Shown: positions 51,488 through 60,394 of the stretch, one piece after another | Position numbering within the stretch: position 1 is the first letter of the stretch | How the letters are laid out: each line of letters begins with the position of its first letter | DNA from: Pedobacter sp. Leaf176 | GTDB taxonomy: Bacteria; Bacteroidota; Bacteroidia; Sphingobacteriales; Sphingobacteriaceae | DNA: 64,000 bases | Reading direction: 5' to 3' | NCBI RefSeq assembly: GCF_001424305.1 | Contig: NZ_LMPD01000003.1 | Span: 544,387 to 608,386 of the forward strand | Translations under genes and position numbers: made by a program | The notes under the pieces: generated by a model | Database searches by the model: none | What the model saw: only the letters and a program-made list of their open reading frames with translations | What the model was told of the DNA's origin: nothing

Positions 51488-51889
51488 ATGAATACAGCTG
51501 AGAATAATAATCAAACGCCAAAAAACTTAGTTAGCATTGTTACCTTCAACGTAATCGCCGCTAAAACTGCCGGTGGCGGATTTATTCCCTGGGTGAATAT
51601 TGCCAATGCAAACGAGGAAATTTTAAACCTTATCGATGCGGACGAAATTGTAATTCCGGAGCATGAAATTACAGTATCAATTGATTATCCATCATTAAAC
51701 CCAACTTCATTCACTTTATTTTCATCCATCGGATTTTCGAGAAAGTCACTACTGATCGAAATTAGAGAGAAGTTTTTAATGTTATCCAAAGAAGAATCAT
51801 TTGAAATTGCCGGATTAGATTTGGTTGCGTTAGATGTTTATAAAACCAATTCCGGTAAAATAGAAGTTACTTTGGATATAGATTTATAA
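51488..51889 (+). CDS. Conserved-looking hypothetical protein after mazG
   Basis: 133 residues, acidic, soluble, no signal peptide or TM. No family recognised. It reads as an alpha/beta protein with 'LVSIVTFNVIAAKTAGGGFIPWVNIANANEEILNLI' and an Ile/Asp-rich end. Its ATG is 1 nt past the mazG stop, so it is translated with it; that coupling is the only clue to role. It ends 15 bp before the palindrome at 51905. Confidence 0.65.
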   Translation: MNTAENNNQTPKNLVSIVTFNVIAAKTAGGGFIPWVNIANANEEILNLIDADEIVIPEHEITVSIDYPSLNPTSFTLFSSIGFSRKSLLIEIREKFLMLSKEESFEIAGLDLVALDVYKTNSGKIEVTLDIDL

Positions 51890-51904
51890 GTTACATATCA
51901 TGGT

Positions 51905-51966
51905 AATCGCAAAATTAATATTAAATTTGCGATCAAATTCGCAAAATTTATATTAATTTTGCGATT
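51905..51966 (+). promoter_or_regulatory. 62-bp palindrome over the promoter and start of the DUF4143 ATPase
   Basis: Two 28-nt arms (51905-51932 and 51939-51966) are complementary except for a short shift of two positions near the middle, around a 6-nt centre. Four copies of the TCGCAAAATT / AATTTTGCGA motif result. The right arm includes a TAnnTTTG box (TAATTTTG, 51954-51961) and ends on the base before the ATG (51967). It is probably an operator, or an mRNA hairpin if transcription starts upstream. Confidence 0.7.
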
Positions 51967-53091
51967 ATGATTTCAAGAGCGATATCAAATTCCGTAGAAA
52001 AACATCTTTCAGACAATAAAGCTATAATTCTGTTAGGCCCAAGGCAAGTTGGAAAAAGCACCCTTTTACAACAACTCTCTTCTAAATTTACTTCTCCTAT
52101 AATCTGGTGGAATGGCGATGATGCGGATATCAGGTCAATTCTATCAAATACAACTTCAACAGCTTTAAGATCATTATTAGGCAAGGCAAAAACCTTAATT
52201 ATAGACGAGGCGCAGCGAATTGATAATATCGGCTTAACTATCAAATTAATCATAGACCAGTTAAAAGATGTTAAGGTAATCGCAACAGGCTCATCTGCCT
52301 TTGAATTAGCAAATCACATTAATGAACCATTAACCGGCAGAAAATGGGAATACAATTTATATCCGTTTTCTTTTGCAGAAATGGTAGAAGAACATGGATT
52401 ATTAACAGAAAAAAGACTATTAAATCATCGCCTGGTTTATGGTTATTATCCTGAAATCGTAAACAACCTGGGTGGAGAAGAACCTAGATTAAAACAATTA
52501 TCAGATAGCTATCTATATAAGGACATTTTAATATGGGAGAAAATTCAAAAACCTGACAAAATGGAAAAGCTTATTCAGGCATTAGCATTTCAGGTTGGAA
52601 ATGAGGTTTCTTACCATGAACTTGGTCAATTGACGGGTTTAGATAATCAAACGACAGAAAAATATATCGATTTATTAGAAAAAGCATTTATTGTATTCAG
52701 GCTCGGCAGCTTAAGCAGAAACCTAAGAAATGAATTAAAAAAGAGCCGAAAAATATATTTTTACGACAACGGCATCAGGAATGCTGTTATTAACCAATTT
52801 AGCCCTGCAAGTTTAAGACAAGACATCGGTGCGCTTTGGGAGAATTTTGTGATCAGTGAAAGAGTTAAATTCCTTGCTTATAATCAAATCAATTGCAATC
52901 AATATTTCTGGCGTACTCACGCACAACAAGAAATAGATTATATCGAAGAAAGAAATGGCGCAATGAACGCCTATGAAATTAAATGGAATCCAAAATCAAA
53001 GGCAAAATTTCCTAAATCCTTTTTAGATGCCTACATTAATGTAGAAACGAAAATAATTACGCCAGAAAACATAGAAGATTTCTTATTATGA
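51967..53091 (+). CDS. AAA-type ATPase with DUF4143 domain
   Basis: 374 residues. Walker A 'LLGPRQVGKSTLLQQL' (about 23-38), Walker B 'TLIIDEAQRI' (about 77-86), sensor 'VIATGSSAFEL', then the C-terminal DUF4143 domain with a nuclease-like core ('RVKFLAYNQINCNQYFWRTHAQQEIDYIEE', then 'AYEIKW', matching the D..ExK endonuclease-fold pattern). Proteins of this family are widespread in Bacteroidota; their role is unknown, though links to mobile elements and stress have been proposed. The start is fixed by the palindrome. The stop overlaps the convergent ychJ stop by 6 bp. Confidence 0.87.
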   Translation: MISRAISNSVEKHLSDNKAIILLGPRQVGKSTLLQQLSSKFTSPIIWWNGDDADIRSILSNTTSTALRSLLGKAKTLIIDEAQRIDNIGLTIKLIIDQLKDVKVIATGSSAFELANHINEPLTGRKWEYNLYPFSFAEMVEEHGLLTEKRLLNHRLVYGYYPEIVNNLGGEEPRLKQLSDSYLYKDILIWEKIQKPDKMEKLIQALAFQVGNEVSYHELGQLTGLDNQTTEKYIDLLEKAFIVFRLGSLSRNLRNELKKSRKIYFYDNGIRNAVINQFSPASLRQDIGALWENFVISERVKFLAYNQINCNQYFWRTHAQQEIDYIEERNGAMNAYEIKWNPKSKAKFPKSFLDAYINVETKIITPENIEDFLL

Positions 53092-53469
53092 GTAAAACAG
53101 GCCATCAAAATAAAACCATTTTCCATTTTCTAACCTAAAACTAGATTTCTCGTGAAGTACTTCTGTTTGAAACTTCTTATTTAGATAAAAGGGTTTAAAC
53201 TCTACCGTATCGAAATCAGCAGCAACTATGTTCAGCTTCAGCCATTTTGTATTCCTGGCACTTTTTAAATAAGCATCTTTCGAATTTCCCCTGCGTTTGC
53301 TTACATGTGTGGTTTCAAAGAGATAATCTCCATCGGCAACTACAAAAGCAGCGTACCTCGAACGCATTAAAGCTTCGGCCGTTGGAGCGATTTTAGCTTT
53401 TAAATGGTAAGGCTGGCAACAATTATTGTATGATAATCCGCTTCCGCAAGGACAATTTGTAATGTTCAT
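53086..53469 (-). CDS. ychJ: YchJ-family SEC-C motif protein
   Basis: 127 residues. N-terminal SEC-C zinc motif 'NCPCGSGLSYNNCCQPYH' (Cys-x-Cys...Cys-Cys), then the YchJ NTF2-like domain ('AEALMRSRYAAFVVADGDYL', 'WLKLNIVAA'). Function is unknown; the SEC-C motif binds zinc. Its stop overlaps that of the ATPase by 6 bp. Confidence 0.85.
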   Translation of the reverse strand: MNITNCPCGSGLSYNNCCQPYHLKAKIAPTAEALMRSRYAAFVVADGDYLFETTHVSKRRGNSKDAYLKSARNTKWLKLNIVAADFDTVEFKPFYLNKKFQTEVLHEKSSFRLENGKWFYFDGLFYS

Positions 53470-53542
53470 TTTATCAAATATCCGGTAAAATTAGGATTTA
53501 ATATTTCCAGCGCTAAAATTTCCGTAAAATTGTAGCTAAAAA

Positions 53543-54343
53543 ATGAGGTATTTCTTTCACATCGCCTACCAGGGCCAGTATTTTAGCGGTTGGCAGAAGC
53601 AGCCCGGTGTTAAAAGTGTACAGGATGTTATCGAGCAAACGCTCGCTAAAATCTTTAAGACATTCATCCCTATTATAGGGTGCGGCAGAACTGATGCACA
53701 CGTACATGCAAGCCAGTTTTTTTTTCATGCTGATATTGAACAGGAATTTGATTTTGATTTACTTTACATTATAAATAAAGCACTTCCATATAACATTGCG
53801 GTTTTTGATATTATTAAGATGGAGGGCAAACCCCACGCCCGTTTCGATGCTGTTCAGCGCAAATACGATTATTTTATCCATACTTATAAAGACCCGTTTT
53901 TAAGTAATCAAAGTTCATTCTATCAATTAAAAAAGCTCGATTTTGACAAAATGAAAGCGGTAGTCGCACTTCTGCCGCAATACAAAGACTATAAGGCTTT
54001 CTGTACACATCCAGATAAATATGAACATACCATTTGCAACGTAATGGAAGCTGGCTTATTTATAAATCCAAAAGGTGATAGATTTCGCTTTCACATTGCC
54101 AGCAATCGCTTTCTGGGAAAAATGATTCGCATTACGATGGGAAAAATTTTAATGGTTGGCAAAGGCGAATTAAGCATAGATGAATTCGAAAGTGAACTCA
54201 TAAACCTTAAGCCATCAAAACTTTCATTGCCGGCACATCCAACAGGTCTTTATTTATCTAAAGTTACTTACCCTTACCTAAACCTCGCAGCCAGAACTGA
54301 AGTAGTATCTGTAGTTCAGGGAACTGAATGGATATCGGTTTAA
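53543..54343 (+). CDS. truA: tRNA pseudouridine(38-40) synthase TruA
   Basis: 266 residues. TruA motif 'GCGRTDAHVHASQF' contains the catalytic Asp (about residue 52). Also 'GWQKQPGVKSVQDVIE' at the start and 'FLGKMIRITMGKIL' near the end. It converts U38, U39 and U40 of tRNA anticodon arms to pseudouridine. Start ATG at 53543 gives the expected MRYFFHIAYQG opening. Stands alone on the plus strand. Confidence 0.93.
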   Translation: MRYFFHIAYQGQYFSGWQKQPGVKSVQDVIEQTLAKIFKTFIPIIGCGRTDAHVHASQFFFHADIEQEFDFDLLYIINKALPYNIAVFDIIKMEGKPHARFDAVQRKYDYFIHTYKDPFLSNQSSFYQLKKLDFDKMKAVVALLPQYKDYKAFCTHPDKYEHTICNVMEAGLFINPKGDRFRFHIASNRFLGKMIRITMGKILMVGKGELSIDEFESELINLKPSKLSLPAHPTGLYLSKVTYPYLNLAARTEVVSVVQGTEWISV

Positions 54344-54362
54344 TCCGTTTTCTTAACGAAAT

Positions 54363-55583
54363 TTACTTAAATCGAATGGCTTTTAGTGGTGATACTTTAC
54401 TAATTAATAAGGAAGGTATTAATAAGACAGTTAAACATACCACTACAGTAACTACATTTAATACCAAAACGTCGGTGAAATGAAGTTCTATCGGTGCATA
54501 TGCTAAAAAATAAGAGGATTGGTCTAACTTAAATATATGTGTTGATTGCTGGATTAATGCTAAACCAACACCTAAAATATTCCCAAGCAATAAGCCAATT
54601 CCAATAAGATAAGCTGCATTGTAAAGAAAAATTTTCATTATGCTCCAGTTACTTGCGCCGAATGACTTGAGCATTCCAATCATATTGGTTCGCTCTAATA
54701 TCATAATTAAAAGGGCAGTAATCATATTGATAACGCCAACGATGAGCATGAGAATAAGTAAGACGCTTGTGTTTACATCAAGTAGGCCCAGCCAGGTAAA
54801 GATATTTTGAAAGTTTTCTTTAATAGAGTATGACCGTAGATTTTGCGGCAATTCCTCGAATATGCTGTCGGCTAAATCTTTTAATTTATTAAAATCATTA
54901 ATCCTGATTTCAACTCCGCCGATCTCGCCCGGTTTCCAGTTATTTAACCGCTTAATGATATTGAGGTTACCTAACACAAACCCTTTATCAATATCCTCTA
55001 CACCTATATCATAAACCCCTACAATTTTAAATTTCCTGGGCCTCAACTGGTTTTGAACAAAATACATGATAAAATCATCGCCAGTTTTTAATTTTAACCG
55101 ATTAGCAGTGTATTTAGAAATCAAGAGTTCCTGCATAGCGACTGTACTGTCAGAAAAATTTATAATGGTACCGCTGATAATGTGTTGCTTAATATAATCC
55201 CAGTTATAGGTCTTATCAACCCCTTTAAAATTGATACCTTCAATTTCTTCATTTGCAGAAATAATAGCCGGTTTGGTCGCAAAAGGATAATAGTATTCGA
55301 TATTCTTATTCCCTTTCAGCTGCTCCTGCGTTTCCTTGTCTAAAACAAACGGAGAATTCTCGAAAGAACTATTCAAGTCGTATCTGGTAATTTGTATATC
55401 GCCTAAAAACCCCCTAACTTTATCCTGAATCTCGGTTTTAAAGCCTTTTATGATTGCGATTGATAAAATCATAACCGCCAGACTCAGCATTACACCAGCA
55501 ATTGCAATGCGTACAATGAGCTTTGAAAATGTTCTTTCTGATTTTATGGCAATTCGCCCGGCTATGAAGTATTCTAAATTCAA
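54363..55583 (-). CDS. LolC/LolE-like ABC transporter permease (FtsX family)
   Basis: 406 residues: N-terminal TM helix, a periplasmic MacB-PCD-like domain (about 50-255) and three C-terminal TM helices with 'LLILMLIVGVINMITALLIMILERTNMIGMLKSFGAS' (about 270-305). It matches lipoprotein-releasing permeases (LolC/LolE). No cognate ATPase gene is adjacent. The start is TTG at 55583 (MNLEYFIAGRIA is the conserved opening, and the next in-frame ATG is ~30 residues in). Confidence 0.88.
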   Translation of the reverse strand: MNLEYFIAGRIAIKSERTFSKLIVRIAIAGVMLSLAVMILSIAIIKGFKTEIQDKVRGFLGDIQITRYDLNSSFENSPFVLDKETQEQLKGNKNIEYYYPFATKPAIISANEEIEGINFKGVDKTYNWDYIKQHIISGTIINFSDSTVAMQELLISKYTANRLKLKTGDDFIMYFVQNQLRPRKFKIVGVYDIGVEDIDKGFVLGNLNIIKRLNNWKPGEIGGVEIRINDFNKLKDLADSIFEELPQNLRSYSIKENFQNIFTWLGLLDVNTSVLLILMLIVGVINMITALLIMILERTNMIGMLKSFGASNWSIMKIFLYNAAYLIGIGLLLGNILGVGLALIQQSTHIFKLDQSSYFLAYAPIELHFTDVLVLNVVTVVVCLTVLLIPSLLISKVSPLKAIRFK

Positions 55584-55747
55584 CTTGATAAATTTGTTAG
55601 GACAAAAGTGCTTAAATCCTTTTTAAAAATGGCACTTTTGAGAATAAATAAGCGTTTAGTAAAATAATCAATACTTAAATAACAATAATCAAAAAAGCAC
55701 TAAATTGTTTCGTTGTTAGCCCAATTGATTCAAAAATTATTTTCTAT

Positions 55748-57019
55748 ATGAAAACATGCATCACCTTCTCCTTAATAAGCCTAATCGCCATTTCTGCTTG
55801 CGGACAAACACCCAAATCTTCGGAACAGGAAATTGGCAGCAAAACGTCTGCAAACCACAAGACATTAATAAAAGACAACCTTAAACTTCCGGTTTCGATC
55901 AAAACAGGTGCAGAACAAACTGAAAAATACCTATCGTTACTGAAAGGTAAACGTGTGGGCATGGTTGTCAATCCTACTTCGATTATTGGCAATGCAACAT
56001 CTGTTGACAGTTTATTGAAACGCGGTGTGACAATCCAGAAAATATTTGGCCCCGAGCACGGATTTAGAGGTAATGCAAGTGCCGGAGTAAAGGTTGATGA
56101 TGATTTGGATGCAAAAACAGGCATAAAAGCAGTTTCACTTTATGGCAAACACAGCACGCCAACTAAAGAAGATTTGGCTGACATAGATATTATGGTTTTT
56201 GATATTCAGGACGTGGGTGTTCGTTTTTACACCTATATAAATACTTTGCAACATGTTATGGAAGCTTGTGCAGCAAACGGCAAAGAACTTTTAATTTTAG
56301 ATCGCCCCAATCCGAATGGTTATTTAATCGATGGACCGATTTTAGATCCTCAGTTTAAATCAGGTATTGGCATTCAGCCAATCCCGATGGCACATGGTTT
56401 AACAATTGGAGAATATGCACAGATGCTTAATGGTGAAGGTTGGTTAAAAGATAAGGTGAAGTGCAAAATCACTATCATTAAAAACGCCAACTATGACCAC
56501 GGTATGGAATATACATTGCCTGTAAAACCTTCCCCGAATTTAAATACTCAACAGGCAATTTTGTTATATCCGAGTACTTGCTTGTTTGAAGGAATTTATT
56601 TAAACCATGGTCGTGGTACGCAATTTCCTTTTACAGTTATCGGCGCACCTTATCTAAAAGGAATTTATAAATTTTCCTATACACCAACCGGGATAAAAGG
56701 CATGGCAGAGACACCGATTTTTAAAGATCAGGTTTGTTACGGTATTGATTTGCGAGGTTACGACACTAATATTTTGAGAAAGGAAAAAAAAATCAATATA
56801 TCCTGGTTAATCGAATTGTACAAGGCATCACCAAAAAAAGATGATTTTTTTAATTCGACCTTAAGCAATCAAACTATGCCAATTGAACGCCTCGTTGGTG
56901 TAGCGGATTTCAGAAAACAAATAATTGGCGGCAAAAGTGAACAAGAAATCAGAGCAAGCTGGGAACCCGGCCTAAGCGCATACAAAACTATGCGTAAGAA
57001 ATATTTGCTATACAATTAA
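55748..57019 (+). CDS. DUF1343 lipoprotein, NamZ-type exo-N-acetylmuramidase family
   Basis: 423 residues. Lipobox-like ISAC-GQ (Cys near residue 18). DUF1343 core: 'GKRVGMVVNPTSIIGNATSVDSLLKRGVTIQKIFGPEHGFRGNASAG' and 'DIQDVGVRFYTYINTLQHVMEA', 'LDRPNPNG', 'MAHGLTIGEYAQMLNGEGWL', 'LYPSTCLFEGIYLNHGRGTQFPF'. The family includes YbbC/NamZ of Bacillus, an exo-lytic beta-N-acetylmuramidase (GH171) in peptidoglycan recycling. Key residues are present as far as I can tell. Located in the periplasm/outer membrane. Confidence 0.9.
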   Translation: MKTCITFSLISLIAISACGQTPKSSEQEIGSKTSANHKTLIKDNLKLPVSIKTGAEQTEKYLSLLKGKRVGMVVNPTSIIGNATSVDSLLKRGVTIQKIFGPEHGFRGNASAGVKVDDDLDAKTGIKAVSLYGKHSTPTKEDLADIDIMVFDIQDVGVRFYTYINTLQHVMEACAANGKELLILDRPNPNGYLIDGPILDPQFKSGIGIQPIPMAHGLTIGEYAQMLNGEGWLKDKVKCKITIIKNANYDHGMEYTLPVKPSPNLNTQQAILLYPSTCLFEGIYLNHGRGTQFPFTVIGAPYLKGIYKFSYTPTGIKGMAETPIFKDQVCYGIDLRGYDTNILRKEKKINISWLIELYKASPKKDDFFNSTLSNQTMPIERLVGVADFRKQIIGGKSEQEIRASWEPGLSAYKTMRKKYLLYN

Positions 57020-57152
57020 TATTGAATGAGCGCAGGAGCGAATGATTGAATTGCCCTTGCAATTATTTCAAAACTTAACGTATAGAGGTTTGTTATTATT
57101 TATAATTGATAAGCTTTGTGCTATTCAATCATATAAAAATCAATTATTAGCT

Positions 57153-57359
57153 ATGAGCGGACCAAAAGTTAAAAGCGATAAACCAGGAAGTAATTTTGAG
57201 GAAGAAGTGCCAAAAGGAAGAGCGCCTGTAGATAAAAAAACAGTTAGAAAACCCAATGATAGCACCCCGAACAAACCAGTAAAAACAACCAATCCTGCAA
57301 AACAAAGGGAAAACGAAGAACAGCCGGTTCATTCGATAAAGAAAGCGCCTAAAGAATAA
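57153..57359 (+). CDS. Small Lys/Pro-rich disordered protein
   Basis: 68 residues from the ATG at 57153. An upstream start at 57042 would add a hydrophobic 37-residue stretch in a different composition and is unlikely. Rich in Lys, Pro, Asn and Glu, with no hydrophobic core, hence probably disordered. No family recognised. It is followed by a hairpin at 57365-57394 that overlaps the 3' end of the convergent kinase gene. Confidence 0.5.
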   Translation: MSGPKVKSDKPGSNFEEEVPKGRAPVDKKTVRKPNDSTPNKPVKTTNPAKQRENEEQPVHSIKKAPKE

Positions 57360-57364
57360 CTACG

Positions 57365-57394
57365 GATTGCACCAATTAATCGATTGGTGCAATC
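57365..57394 (+). terminator. 12-bp hairpin overlapping the kinase 3' end
   Basis: GATTGCACCAAT (57365-57376) pairs perfectly with ATTGGTGCAATC (57383-57394); loop of 6 nt; followed by CAATTTT on the plus strand. The stop and last codons of the minus-strand kinase lie within it. Confidence 0.7.
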
Positions 57395-59256
57395 AATTTT
57401 AAAGCGAAATAGAAAATAGAGCCCGCTCCTTCCTTACTTGTTAGCCAAATTCTACCGCCTTCATTTTTTACGATCTCTGATGAAATGTAAAGCCCTAAGC
57501 CCAATCCCGGGTAAGTGTGCTGAAAATTTCCGCTAACACGGTAAAACTGGTCGAACACTAAATGCTGCATGTCTTTAGGGATTCCTATACCATAATCCTG
57601 TACGCTCAAAACTACCTCATTATCTTCAATATAACTGCTAACATTTATATGTTTAGCATCATTTGAATATTTAATGGCATTTGATAAAAAATTAATCATT
57701 ACCTGCCCAATTCTTTCTTTATCAGCATATACCTCAGCATCGCTTTTTAAATCTACCAGAATTTCATGTTGGGTGGTTGTATGTTGCATCTCATCTACAA
57801 TTTCTTGCACGAGTACATCGAAACTGAACTTAACAGGGTTGAAAGCCATTTTTCCGGATTGAATTTTTGTAACATCCAGTAAATCGCCGATTAAACCTGT
57901 CAGCCGGTTTAATTGTACGTCCATCCGCTTAACCATATTGGCTTTTTTTGAATCCCCTTCATCACGTATCATGCGTTCTAAAACCTGCGTATAGGCTTTA
58001 ATGCTTGTAACCGGTGTTTTTAATTCATGGCTTGCTATCCCTAAAAATTCGTCTTTCTGCCGTTGAAGTTGTACTTGTTTTGTCACATCGATAGCTGCAT
58101 GTAAAATGGCATAAACACGTCCCTGTGCATCTTTTAATGGCTTATATGTGAAGTTGAACCATGATTTTTGTAACTTACCGTTTATGTTCAATTCGGCTTC
58201 CTGCTGATCGGCATGATAAGCTATACCGGTTCTGTAAACCTCTTTTAAAATTGAAATAAATGGCTGACCCACCAATTCTGGGATACCATCAGCCATCGTC
58301 TTTCCTATAATGCTATCGTCTTTTCCCCATAACTTAAGCATTTCGTTGTTCGCTATTTTGATTACAATGTCTTCAGTTTCGTAATAAGCTGTCGCAATCG
58401 GGTTGTCCAGCAATAAATTTCTGAAACGCGCTTCACTTTCTTTAAAAGCATTTATCGACCGTACCTGCGTGGTAATTTCACTTGCCACGACCATAATACC
58501 ACTAACAGCTCCTTTTTCATCCCGAATGGGATCGTAAACAAAGTTGAAATAATAATCACCTAATACACCATTCTTATCTAATCTTGCCATGGTTTCATAG
58601 CCATAATGAGGATTTCCACTGTTATAAACGCCGAGCAGTAATTGAGGGAACGGCTGATTAATAATTTCAGGCAAGCCGTCTACTAATTTCAAACCAATGA
58701 TATTTTTTTTCTTTCCCCAAATCTTAAGCAATTCATCATTTGCATCTTCGATTATTAACTCTCTGCCCCGCAAAATACCAATTGCAACAGGAGCGTCGTA
58801 AATCATTTGGCGAAAAAGTTTTTCTTTTTCACTTACTTTTATCCTTGCATTAACCAATTCTGTTACATCTGTGGCATTATTTAAAATTGCCCAAACCATG
58901 CCATCGCTATTTTTCAGTGGCTTGTAAACAAAATCGAAATAAAAGGTTTTTAAAAAGCCATCATTCATCAACTGAACCTTCGCCTCCTTGCCTTCGTAAG
59001 CGATCCCGGTTTTGATAACATTTTTTAAAATCTCCAGGAAAGGCTGATCATTTAATTCGGGTAAAGCTTCAGCAAGCTCCATTCCCACTACCATACCATC
59101 TTTGCCCCAAGCTTTTAAAATCGCTTTGTTCGCCACCTCGATAACTAATTTTTCACCTACGTAGAGTCCAATAGGCATTTCAGATTCCTCAATAAGAATA
59201 TTAAATAACTCAGATTTGTCTCGAAAATTCACTTGCATAGGGTGTCGATAATGCAT
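57376..59256 (-). CDS. Sensor histidine kinase with three PAS domains
   Basis: 626 residues, no TM segment, so cytoplasmic. Three similar PAS domains occupy about 10-140, 150-275 and 280-400; each has a 'NxExLKxWGK' and 'GMxLxxxLPELxxQPF' repeat, so they arose by internal duplication. HisKA: 'FLGIASHELKTPVTSIKAYTQ' (His about residue 412). HATPase: 'INFLSNAIKYSNDAKHI', 'DYGIGIPK', 'GLGLGLYIS'. No receiver or response regulator is adjacent. Starts 3 nt after the topoisomerase stop; an alternative ATG is at 59238. The signal it senses is unknown. Confidence 0.9.
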   Translation of the reverse strand: MHYRHPMQVNFRDKSELFNILIEESEMPIGLYVGEKLVIEVANKAILKAWGKDGMVVGMELAEALPELNDQPFLEILKNVIKTGIAYEGKEAKVQLMNDGFLKTFYFDFVYKPLKNSDGMVWAILNNATDVTELVNARIKVSEKEKLFRQMIYDAPVAIGILRGRELIIEDANDELLKIWGKKKNIIGLKLVDGLPEIINQPFPQLLLGVYNSGNPHYGYETMARLDKNGVLGDYYFNFVYDPIRDEKGAVSGIMVVASEITTQVRSINAFKESEARFRNLLLDNPIATAYYETEDIVIKIANNEMLKLWGKDDSIIGKTMADGIPELVGQPFISILKEVYRTGIAYHADQQEAELNINGKLQKSWFNFTYKPLKDAQGRVYAILHAAIDVTKQVQLQRQKDEFLGIASHELKTPVTSIKAYTQVLERMIRDEGDSKKANMVKRMDVQLNRLTGLIGDLLDVTKIQSGKMAFNPVKFSFDVLVQEIVDEMQHTTTQHEILVDLKSDAEVYADKERIGQVMINFLSNAIKYSNDAKHINVSSYIEDNEVVLSVQDYGIGIPKDMQHLVFDQFYRVSGNFQHTYPGLGLGLYISSEIVKNEGGRIWLTSKEGAGSIFYFALKLIAPID

Positions 59257-59259
59257 CCT

Positions 59260-60306
59260 TTATTTAGTTCCGGTTGACTTCAAAAAAGAAAGCAGTACTT
59301 TTTCATCATGTTCTAATCCAGCTTTTCCTAAAGCTTTAGTATTATTCATTTTTTTCATGAATTTCTCAAGTTCATTGTTTTCGTAGGCTGTAATTAAGAG
59401 CGGGTAAACATAGGAACTTTTACAAACGGCTCTGGTATTACCGAGTTTTTTTGCCACGCAATCTAAAACATTTACGACTGTTTTCTTGCTGTTTAACTGA
59501 TAATCCTTGTCTGCGCTACATTTCGAAAACTGCCTTAAAGCTTCTAAAGTTCCTCCCCAGGTACGAAAATCCTTCGCGGTGAAATCACTACCTGTTATTT
59601 CTTTGATGTAATTGTTTATTTTGCCGGAGTCGATTCCTTTATGCTCCTTTCCATTGGAATAAAACTGGAATAATTCCTGCCCGGGAATATCACGACATTT
59701 TTTTACCAGTTTCGCTAATGTTCTGTCGTTGAGTTCCACATTCTGCCTCACGCCTTTTTTACCGATAAAATCGATATTTATTTTACTGCCGTTTATTTTA
59801 ACATGCTTGTCTCTTAAAGTGGTTAGACCAAATGATCCGTAAAGTTGTTTATAGCTTTCATTTCCGACGCGGATTAATGTCTTTTGAAGCACATCCACTG
59901 AAATCGCTAAAACTTTACGTTCATCAAATTCTTTACGGCGTAAGTCTTTGACTAATTTTTTTCTGGCTTCTGGCAATGCTTTACCAAATTCGTAGAGCCG
60001 GAAATATTTATCTTCCGAACGCCGATTGGTCCATTTTGTATGGTATTTATATTGTTTTCTTCCTGCAGCATCAATTCCCGTAACCTGCAGATATGCATTT
60101 GGTTTACTGGCAATCCACACATTTTGCCAGGCCGGTGGAATCACGAGAAACTTTATTCTATCCAGGGATTTTTGATCGGTAATTTTATGCCCGTCTTTGT
60201 CTTCGTAATAAAATTTACCTGGCTTTCCTTTTCGGTAAATCCCAGGCATGGAATCCGTTACATAAACCAACCCACTTGCTTTAACTACCTCTTTACCTTG
60301 TATCAT
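59260..60306 (-). CDS. DNA topoisomerase IB (poxvirus-type)
   Basis: 348 residues. Matches type IB topoisomerases: 'AWQNVWIASKPNAYLQVTGIDAAGRKQYKYH' (N-terminal domain), 'TLIRVGNESY' (Arg), 'LRDKHVKINGSKI' (Lys), 'KDFRTWGGTLEAL' (Arg) and 'CKSSYVYPLLITAY', with the Tyr that forms the 3'-phosphotyrosine link. It relaxes supercoils without ATP. Followed 3 nt later by the histidine kinase gene, with which it is likely co-transcribed. Confidence 0.92.
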   Translation of the reverse strand: MIQGKEVVKASGLVYVTDSMPGIYRKGKPGKFYYEDKDGHKITDQKSLDRIKFLVIPPAWQNVWIASKPNAYLQVTGIDAAGRKQYKYHTKWTNRRSEDKYFRLYEFGKALPEARKKLVKDLRRKEFDERKVLAISVDVLQKTLIRVGNESYKQLYGSFGLTTLRDKHVKINGSKINIDFIGKKGVRQNVELNDRTLAKLVKKCRDIPGQELFQFYSNGKEHKGIDSGKINNYIKEITGSDFTAKDFRTWGGTLEALRQFSKCSADKDYQLNSKKTVVNVLDCVAKKLGNTRAVCKSSYVYPLLITAYENNELEKFMKKMNNTKALGKAGLEHDEKVLLSFLKSTGTK

Positions 60307-60335
60307 TTTAACCTGTCAGGATGATTTTATTTAGT

Positions 60336-60343
60336 TATTTTTG
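60336..60343 (+). promoter_or_regulatory. -7 box upstream of fmt
   Basis: TATTTTTG matches TAnnTTTG and lies 51 nt before the ATG at 60395. Confidence 0.4.
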
Positions 60344-60394
60344 CGAAAACTTAATGTGAAGAATCACGTTATTTCAAAAACACAACACTTTCTT

